Origin: Chromatiales bacterium
Lineage (GTDB): Bacteria; Pseudomonadota; Gammaproteobacteria; Thiohalomonadales; Thiohalomonadaceae
Reading direction: 5' to 3'
Assembly: GCA_003251535.1 (NCBI GenBank)
Contig: QKFD01000115.1
Coordinates: 1-36,367 of the forward strand
DNA: 36,367 bases
Made by a program: the position numbers and the translations under genes. Below, piece by piece: positions 31,440 through 36,367 of this stretch. The notes below the pieces were generated by a model, which saw only the letters and a program-made list of their open reading frames with translations, searched no databases and was not told the origin of the DNA. The first letter of the stretch is position 1, and every line of letters starts with the position of its first letter.

Positions 31440-33596
31440 ATGTCTCGCGCTCGCCTACTCTTGCTGCTGCTGGTGACCCTACTCGCCGCCTGCGACCACG
31501 CCCCGGAACACCCCAACGTGGTCATCATCACCGTGGACACCCTGCGGGCCGACCGCGTTGGCGCCTACGGTTGGGGGGCCGCCCGCACCACCAACATGGA
31601 CCGGCTGGCCGCGGAGGGGGTCCGTTTCACCAATGCCGTCTCCTCCGCCCCCATCACCCTCCCCTCCCACACCTCCATCATGACTGGGCTACTGCCACCG
31701 GCCCATGGCGTGCGCGACAACGGCGCCTACGCCCTGGGTGACGAGGCCCACACCCTGGCCGAGGCGTTCAAGGAGCGCGGCTACGCCACCCAGGCGTTTG
31801 TCTCGGCGGCGGTGCTGGAGAAGCGCTACAACCTGGATCAGGGCTTTGACGGCTACGATGATGACCTGGCGGCCGAGGATGACCCCCGCCTCTTCATGAT
31901 CAAGGACCGTCCCGCCCAGCGCACCGCCGATCGGGTCCTGAGCTGGCTGGACGGACGCCGCAACAACCCGCAACCGTTCTTCCTCTGGGTCCATTTCTTT
32001 GACCCCCACCAGCCGTGGGAGGCCCCCCTGCGGGAGCGGCTGCGCACCCTCAACGCCTATGACGCCGAGATAGCCAACGCCGATCGCGCCATCGGCCGGA
32101 TCTTGGAGGATCTCACCGCCCAAGGTGAGCTGGACAACACCGTCTTCGTGGTGACCGCCGACCACGGTGAGAGCCTAGGGGAGCATGGCGAGTTGACCCA
32201 CGCCATCTTCATCTACGACGCCACCGTCAAGGTGCCGCTGATCATCCGCTACCCCCCCCTCCTACCCAACGCCACCCTCTATGAGGGACCGGCGCGCCAT
32301 ATCGACCTCTACCCCACCCTCCTGGCCATGGCCGGGGGCAAGGCGGACAAGGTGCAGGGGGTCAACCTGCTGCCGGCACTCACCGGCCAGGAGCCGCCGC
32401 CGCAACTCCCCCAGTACTCGGAGTCGATGCTGGCGGAGGTGGGGTTTGGCATGGCGCCGCTGTTTGGAGTGAGGGAGGATGGCTTCAAGTGGATCCGCGC
32501 CCCGCGGCCGGAGGTCTACAACCTCCTCCAAGACCCCAAGGAGCTGGATAACCTCTACGCCCAGCGCGCCGACATCGCCGCCCGCCTCGATGGCGATCTC
32601 ACCTCTATCATCGCCGCCAGCGAGGCGGAGGCGCTGCGTGCCGACGAGAACCCCCTGACCCAGGAGACGGTGGAGATGCTGCAATCCCTCGGCTATCTCC
32701 AGCCGGCGGCAGAGCGCAACGCCATGGGTGGGATGGACCCGAAGGACGGCATCCTGATCTATCGGACGTTGGAGGATGCCCGCCATCTGGCCCAGGCCAA
32801 CCACTGGCCGGAGGCGGAGGCGAAGGCGCGGGAGCTGCTGGCGCAACAGCCGGGTCATGTCTCCGCCCGCAACCTGCTGGCCCTGGTGCTGACCCGCGAG
32901 GGGCGGTTCGCCGAGGCGCGGGAGCACTATCTGATCTCGCTGGGGCAGCAGCCCAACCAGTTTCGGTTGCTGGGCTCCTTGGGTCGGCTGGCGCTACGGG
33001 CCGGCGATCTGGACGAGGCCAAACGCCACCTGGAGGCGGCGATCGCCCTCACCCCCGACTTCGTTGATGCCTATATCCAGCTCGGCTATATCGCCTACCA
33101 CCAGGGCGACAAAGAGCTATCCCACCAATGGATAGAGAAGGCGCTCAACATCAACGAGAGCGGCAGTGATGTCCTGCGGCGGGTGGCCGACCTGTTCTAT
33201 CTACAGCAGGAGTACCCCAGCGCCCTCGAATACTACCGCCTGGCCCTGAAACAGGCGCCCGACCACTACCACGCCCTGCTCCAGGCGGGGAATGCGGCGG
33301 TGCGGGCCGGTCAAGGGGAGCTGGCAGAGCCCTACTGGCGCCAGGCCATGGCGTTGCGGCCGGATGTCTGGACGGCCGCCTACAACCTCGCCGTGTGGCA
33401 GTCCAAACAGGGCGAGCTGGAGGCAGCGGAGACGACGCTGACGGAGGCGGTAACGCGGGGCCTAAACCGGCCTGAACTGCTGCGCGACACCCCGGAATTT
33501 GCCCCCCTCCAAGAGCGCCCCAAGTTCAAAGAGCTGTTGACCAAACTGGCCAGCGCACCGGCCCCTAAACCGGATCGGAGGCCACCGGCCAACTAG
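31440..33596 (+). CDS. Sulfatase-superfamily lipoprotein with C-terminal TPR repeats
   Basis: 718 residues from ATG 31440. Lipobox 'LLAAC' (Cys18) predicts envelope anchoring. The alkaline-phosphatase/sulfatase-superfamily domain spans ~25-400: 'PNVVIITVDTLRADRVGAYG' (metal Asp33), 'ITLPSHTSIMTGLLP' (73-85), 'FFDPHQPW', 'VTADHGESLGEHGE' (~238) and 'GVREDGFKWI'. True sulfatases have C/S-x-P-x-R, in which Cys or Ser becomes formylglycine. Here the site is Thr-Leu-Pro-Ser-His, so formylglycine is impossible; Thr may act directly, as in phosphoethanolamine and glycerophosphate transferases. About six TPR motifs fill ~440-660 ('HVSARNLLALVLTREGRFAE', 'PDFVDAYIQLGYIAYHQGDK'). The C-terminus is Pro/Lys-rich. 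It probably modifies an envelope component, perhaps the product of the upstream sulfotransferase. Confidence 0.85.
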   Translation: MSRARLLLLLLVTLLAACDHAPEHPNVVIITVDTLRADRVGAYGWGAARTTNMDRLAAEGVRFTNAVSSAPITLPSHTSIMTGLLPPAHGVRDNGAYALGDEAHTLAEAFKERGYATQAFVSAAVLEKRYNLDQGFDGYDDDLAAEDDPRLFMIKDRPAQRTADRVLSWLDGRRNNPQPFFLWVHFFDPHQPWEAPLRERLRTLNAYDAEIANADRAIGRILEDLTAQGELDNTVFVVTADHGESLGEHGELTHAIFIYDATVKVPLIIRYPPLLPNATLYEGPARHIDLYPTLLAMAGGKADKVQGVNLLPALTGQEPPPQLPQYSESMLAEVGFGMAPLFGVREDGFKWIRAPRPEVYNLLQDPKELDNLYAQRADIAARLDGDLTSIIAASEAEALRADENPLTQETVEMLQSLGYLQPAAERNAMGGMDPKDGILIYRTLEDARHLAQANHWPEAEAKARELLAQQPGHVSARNLLALVLTREGRFAEAREHYLISLGQQPNQFRLLGSLGRLALRAGDLDEAKRHLEAAIALTPDFVDAYIQLGYIAYHQGDKELSHQWIEKALNINESGSDVLRRVADLFYLQQEYPSALEYYRLALKQAPDHYHALLQAGNAAVRAGQGELAEPYWRQAMALRPDVWTAAYNLAVWQSKQGELEAAETTLTEAVTRGLNRPELLRDTPEFAPLQERPKFKELLTKLASAPAPKPDRRPPAN

Positions 33597-33883
33597 TCCC
33601 GCATCCTGGCGGTCACCGCCTGACGCAACCGCGCCAGGCGCCCGCCCCCCACCACGCCGTAACGCCTTTAGCACCCATAGCAGGGCGCGGCTTAAGCGCC
33701 CGCAGAGGTGTGCGCCGGAGGGCGGGCGTCGAGGGGGGATTGCGTTGGCAAGTGGACGGCCGTAAGTGAGACGGCGGCAGGGTCGAGTGAGCGAGAGATC
33801 CCTCGCATACAGCGCCATAGGGTGGTGGGCTCGCTGATCTCCCACCTGCGAACCACGGCGCTGGTTGGACCACTCAGCGGATG
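33597..33883. other. Unassigned stretch at the junction with the Rhs region
   Basis: No recognised gene. Features seen: a 13-bp palindrome ggcggtcaccgcc at 33608-33620, a 6-bp hairpin gggcgc/gcgccc at 33683-33701, and open frames on both strands. On the plus strand a frame running from a stop at about 33694 ends TGA at 33882-33884, exactly where the terminator begins. Its text ('SSEREIPRIQRHRVVGSLIS') is not one I can place. This could be the tail of a decayed mobile-element gene or a former member of the Rhs region. Confidence 0.35.
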
Positions 33884-33919
33884 AAAAGCCCCGGTCGCGG
33901 AAGCGACCGGGGCTTTTTT
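33884..33919. terminator. Bidirectional intrinsic terminator, copy 1
   Basis: A 15-bp stem, aaaagccccggtcgc (33884-33898) and gcgaccggggctttt (33903-33917), with a ggaa loop and flanking A and T runs, works in either direction. It ends the Rhs/IS66 remnant on the minus strand. A near-identical second copy is at 34647-34680. Confidence 0.95.
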
Positions 33920-33945
33920 GTATGAAGGGAACCGCACCCTGCCGG

Positions 33946-34118
33946 TCACTGCGCGATGAGACTAAGCTCCGCGGACGCTACATTCCAGGGCAGAAGCGCT
34001 TCGAAGTCGGCGAGTGACTGTGCGGCGGGCAGCTCTTTGAAAAGCAGGCGGAGGTAGGCGTACGGCTCGATGCCGTTGGCCTTAGCGGTCTCGATGAGGC
34101 TGTAGAGGCGGGAAGAGC
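33946..34118 (-). pseudogene. IS66-family transposase (TnpC), C-terminal remnant
   Basis: The minus-strand text 'SSRLYSLIETAKANGIEPYA' then 'YLRLLFKELPAAQSLADFEA' and 'LLPWNV' is the conserved C-terminal segment of IS66 transposases, which normally exceed 500 residues. Only about 57 residues remain, ending TGA at 33946-33948. The upstream edge, about 34112-34124, runs directly into Rhs-type sequence. The remnant is therefore fused to an Rhs pseudogene, and the catalytic DDE core is gone. Confidence 0.88.
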
Positions 34119-34400
34119 CCCCGGGTCCCGTATCTCCGTCAGGTAGTGGCCGCCGTCGTAGCCAAACCCCACCTCGCTGCCGTCCCACGCCCCGTTATAG
34201 AGGTAGCTCACCCGCGTCCCGACCGGGCGCCTCCAGCTGGGTGATGCGGCCCGCGCTATCGCGCGTGAAGCGCACCCACTCTCCGCTCCCCGTGTGCTCT
34301 ATCCCCTCCGCCGTAAAGCGCAGGCTCTGGCCGCCCGGCTCGCTTATCTGCCGGACCCCATACCCCTCCTCAATCTCATAGGCCACCCGTTCGGCAACGA
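34118..34400 (-). pseudogene. Frameshifted Rhs/YD-repeat gene remnant
   Basis: Read on the minus strand, 'QSLRFTAEGIEHTGSGEWVR' and 'FTRDSAGRITQLEAPGR' are YD-repeat (Rhs) text. The frame then stops, but 'GTRVSYLYNGAWDGSEVGFG' and 'YDGGHYLTEIRDPG' continue in another frame. One extra base near 34218-34222 would account for the break (APG-GTRVS). The left end is cut by the IS66 remnant; the right end fades out near 34390-34400, where the opposite-strand symE gene begins. It is a displaced piece of an Rhs polymorphic-toxin gene, in the same orientation as the larger Rhs gene at 35449-36367. Confidence 0.75.
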
Positions 34401-34425
34401 GGGGGAGTCCTTCCCGACGCGGCGT

Positions 34426-34626
34426 ATGCAGGTGAGGGCGGGGCGGTATGAGTCCCCCTCCCGCCCATGCGATCCCCATCCCCGCTTTGGACGAAACATC
34501 AGCGTCCCCCAGCTCTATCTCAAGGGGCGCTGGCTGGAGCAGGCCGGTTTTACCCTCCATGCCCAGGTACGGATTGTCGTCTCTTGGGGACGCTGGGTGA
34601 TCGAGGTGCAGGGCACCGCCGAGTAG
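34426..34626 (+). CDS. symE: SymE-family toxin-like protein
   Basis: 66 residues from ATG 34426; the frame is open further upstream to 34294, but that part is antisense to the Rhs remnant. 'VPQLYLKGRWLEQAGFTLHA' is the hallmark of SymE, followed by the AbrB-like strand pattern 'QVRIVVSWGRWVIEVQG'. The N-terminal 'MQVRAGRYES' matches the short pre-strand of the family. In E. coli, SymE is an SOS-induced toxin of AbrB fold that affects nucleic acids and is held down by the antisense RNA SymR. A GGGGGAG lies about 20 bases before the ATG, rather far for a ribosome site. The stop is 21 bp before a bidirectional terminator. SymE-like genes are often found in Rhs neighbourhoods. Confidence 0.78.
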   Translation: MQVRAGRYESPSRPCDPHPRFGRNISVPQLYLKGRWLEQAGFTLHAQVRIVVSWGRWVIEVQGTAE

Positions 34627-34646
34627 CGGCCTAAAAACTCTATATG

Positions 34647-34680
34647 AAAAGCCCCGGGCGCGGGAGCGACCGGGGCTTTT
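34647..34680. terminator. Bidirectional intrinsic terminator, copy 2
   Basis: aaaagccccgggcgc (34647-34661) pairs with gcgaccggggctttt (34666-34680) with one mismatch. It differs from copy 1 (33884-33917) at only two positions across the hairpin. It can end the plus-strand symE and the minus-strand immunity-like gene. Confidence 0.9.
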
Positions 34681-34741
34681 CTATATTAGGTGTGGACAGT
34701 GAGGAAATTAAATAGGGCCGCTTTGTTTGACGCCTGGTGTT

Positions 34742-34766
34742 GATGGGTTTCGTTCCTCAGCCCATC
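34742..34766. repeat. REP-like palindromic repeat
   Basis: gatggg (34742-34747) and cccatc (34761-34766) enclose tttcgttcctcag, followed by ctacg. The word family gatgggtttcg...cccatcctacg is a palindromic repeat I have seen scattered through many beta- and gammaproteobacterial genomes. One copy is visible here; genome-wide recurrence cannot be checked. It is compatible with the RAYT-like remnant at the left end. Confidence 0.55.
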
Positions 34767-34834
34767 CTACGCGGGCTGCCGAGTTCCGAGGGTCCCCACT
34801 TCCCCTTATTTATGACTGACTACACGGGCTTACG

Positions 34835-35278
34835 CTACAAGCATGCCAATCGGCTAATATCATTTAACTTGTCCATAAAATCCCCATAAAATTCGATATC
34901 CGCATCAAAAAAAGATTGATTTTTGGCCACATACTCAATTGTTGGCATTAGCTCGGGCAGTATCGGCATAATAAATTCAGGGGACTGCGCCAACCTTTCC
35001 TTGATTAACTCTAAGAAACAGTCGGCGGATTCTGATTTAGTAAACTGATCAAAATCCCCCGCATCTATATATTCCTTGAGTCCGAAAATATAATAACAAA
35101 ATGGAATTATTGGCATTACCCCAAGATCTTCGCACCTCATCAACGCATTAATCTTGAACTCCCCCACCATTTCATCATTGCTTTTTCCAAAGAAAATCTT
35201 ATGCGCATACTTAACGTCTCTGTCCGCATTATCCATTATCCCCCAGTCGCTCTCTTTAGGTATATCTCTGGCAATCAT
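34835..35278 (-). CDS. Putative immunity protein for the adjacent Rhs toxin
   Basis: 147 residues from ATG 35278. No family is recognised. It is acidic, without signal peptide or membrane helix, and rich in helices: 'DEMVGEFKINALMRCEDLGV', 'SADCFLELIKERLAQSPEF' and 'DADIEFYGDFMDKLNDISRL'. The DNA is clearly AT-rich against the GC-rich core, as usual for exchanged immunity genes. It is the first gene downstream of the Rhs toxin C-terminus on the same strand, where cognate immunity genes sit, although the gap (170 bp) is longer than usual. It ends before the REP-like palindrome and terminator copy 2. The assignment is by position and composition, not by homology. Confidence 0.6.
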   Translation of the reverse strand: MIARDIPKESDWGIMDNADRDVKYAHKIFFGKSNDEMVGEFKINALMRCEDLGVMPIIPFCYYIFGLKEYIDAGDFDQFTKSESADCFLELIKERLAQSPEFIMPILPELMPTIEYVAKNQSFFDADIEFYGDFMDKLNDISRLACL

Positions 35279-35448
35279 AAAACACCATAATAATATTTGA
35301 ACACCATGATTGGCGATTCTTGCAATCGCTCCGAGAGGCCCAAATGCGCTGAGCGCCTTTTATTGCAGAAAGGGTGGAGACGGGGCACTTCACCCTGAGA
35401 CAGGCTTACGCTTTACTCTTAATCGCGCCAGCACCAATAGGCATTTCT

Positions 35449-36367
35449 TCAGCATGCCCAAACGTACCTTTTAATAAGGGCATCAATCATTCTGGTCAGT
35501 TTACTAATTTCCTGCTGATGTCTCCTGGGCCACCACTTATCATCCCACTGCTGCCTCATGTCTCTGCATTGCTCCCAGTGTTCAACTTCATTAATCATGT
35601 CTTGACACGCATCACCTGTAGGCTTCGGGCGTTGATTATCGCAGAAATCTTTATAAGCCTGATGCTCCGCATCTGCCTCTCTCTCTTCCTCTGCCGTTCT
35701 AGGTGGCTGAGGGCCGTAATAAACTGCATTAATCCCTGCCACCTCATGAGCTGCATATGCCACCAACACAGCCACGGCAGCATAGGCAACATGTTTAGAG
35801 AAAACTCTGGCAGAAACTCTACCACCGATGTTCAATAAAGCATTTTGTGCTTGCATCGTACTGACCAAGGTCGGGTCATTCCCGCCGGGGTCAATTAGGT
35901 CTGTCGGATTTAGAATGGCATATGCATATTTGTTGAGGGTGGCCGGAGAGCGCATATTGCCTCTCCACGTATCCATGGAAACAAATCTTCCCACTTGCGG
36001 ATCCACATATCGCGCCCGCAGGTAATACTGGCTCAATCGAGGCTCAAACGGCTCGCCGGTAAACAGATAGGCGTTAGCCGTCGAGCCAGTCTGTTCGGCG
36101 AACTCGCCAAAGGCCTTATAGGCGTAGGCGTCTGTCAAAGAACCCGCCGCATCGGTCAACGCACGGGTGGAGCTAAGGGCATCATAGTGGTAGTAGCTGC
36201 TCGCCCCCTCCCGCTCCTGACTCAGCAGGTCATCGCCATAGGTGTAGGCCACCTGTTCAATGCCGTCCGTGTACTCCCCCAGCACTTGGGCGTAGGCCTG
36301 GTTGGGGTCCACCAGGAATTCGGTGGTGCGGCCGTTGATAGTCCGGCGCTGGCGGATGCCCTGGCTA
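35449..36367 (-). CDS. Rhs-family polymorphic toxin, C-terminal part (5' end beyond the window)
   Basis: 305 residues are visible, entering from the right edge in frame ('RQRRTINGRTTEFLVDPNQA'). YD-repeat text 'YTYGDDLLSQEREGASSYYH' leads to the Rhs core box 'YLRARYVDPQVGRFVSMDTW' and 'TLNKYAYAILNPTDLIDPGG'. Beyond that box starts the variable tip (~145 residues): a hydrophobic stretch 'VAYAAVAVLVAYAAHEVAGI', then a Cys-rich helical end with 'YKDFCDNQRPKPTGDACQDM', 'HWEQCRDMRQQWDDKWWPRR' and a final 'KRYVWAC'. The tip is not a toxin family I can name, although paired Cys and a 'WD.KW..RH' word are typical of Rhs tips. DNA of the tip is AT-richer than the core, the usual sign of tip exchange. 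It would be exported, cleaved and delivered to competitors. Confidence 0.88.
   Translation of the reverse strand, partial: SQGIRQRRTINGRTTEFLVDPNQAYAQVLGEYTDGIEQVAYTYGDDLLSQEREGASSYYHYDALSSTRALTDAAGSLTDAYAYKAFGEFAEQTGSTANAYLFTGEPFEPRLSQYYLRARYVDPQVGRFVSMDTWRGNMRSPATLNKYAYAILNPTDLIDPGGNDPTLVSTMQAQNALLNIGGRVSARVFSKHVAYAAVAVLVAYAAHEVAGINAVYYGPQPPRTAEEEREADAEHQAYKDFCDNQRPKPTGDACQDMINEVEHWEQCRDMRQQWDDKWWPRRHQQEISKLTRMIDALIKRYVWAC

Noticed and set aside
31650-31700. Formylglycine-type sulfatase active site
   Set aside because: The position that must be Cys or Ser is Thr, and the Arg is His, so a standard sulfatase call is not supported.
34294-34425. N-terminal extension of the symE frame
   Set aside because: This part is antisense to recognisable Rhs text and does not resemble the SymE N-terminus; the start was set at ATG 34426.
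35374-35838. 154-residue plus-strand frame opposite the Rhs tip
   Set aside because: Antisense shadow of the Rhs coding frame, with no supporting motif.

Overview
The window reads as chromosome from a GC-rich proteobacterium, most likely a gammaproteobacterium. The evidence is family content only: an FMN riboswitch ahead of ribB, a TusE/DsrC protein, CreD, a TfpX/TfpZ pilin accessory protein, an IPTL-CTERM secreted protein, and an IS200-like/RAYT-type remnant with a REP-like palindrome. A sulfur-bacterium (Chromatiales-like) host is only a guess. No rRNA, tRNA or CRISPR array was seen.

The layout is a mosaic. (1) About 1-5.9 kb is visibly less GC-rich and looks acquired: a transposase tail, a membrane-protein gene with an internal tandem duplication, an IS4-type transposase remnant, and a minus-strand three-gene set (stand-alone CHASE2 membrane sensor, secreted protein, M48 metalloprotease lipoprotein). 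(2) About 6.2-33.6 kb is a dense, very GC-rich backbone. It holds a LysR regulator divergent from a DJ-1/PfpI protein, an SDR, and a B12-related neighbourhood (PduO-type adenosyltransferase, BtuF). Between those two B12 genes lie a bacterial glutamate-receptor-like K+ channel and an M50-like membrane protease. Next come a PAS-PAS-GGDEF-EAL protein with TfpX/TfpZ, FMN riboswitch-ribB, a DUF4405-like protein, creD, a secreted Lcl-domain protein, a NifX-like protein, a DUF1697 protein, tusE, cpdB and a Sel1-repeat protein. The block ends with a surface/envelope group: IPTL-CTERM beta-helix protein, a small helical protein, a small membrane protein, a sulfotransferase, and a sulfatase-fold lipoprotein with TPRs. 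(3) About 33.6-36.4 kb is a rearranged Rhs region: two near-identical terminators, an IS66 transposase tail joined to a frameshifted Rhs remnant, a symE-type toxin gene on the opposite strand, a low-GC putative immunity gene, and the 3' part of an Rhs protein with an unrecognised toxin-like C-terminus.

The parts most likely to hold something undescribed are four. First, the Rhs/SymE module at the right end. Second, the membrane protein-sulfotransferase-sulfatase-like set, whose hydrolase has Thr where sulfatases carry the formylglycine residue. Third, the ligand-gated K+ channel translationally coupled to a membrane protease. Fourth, the CHASE2/secreted/M48 set. Functions are inferred from motifs read by eye; no database search was possible.
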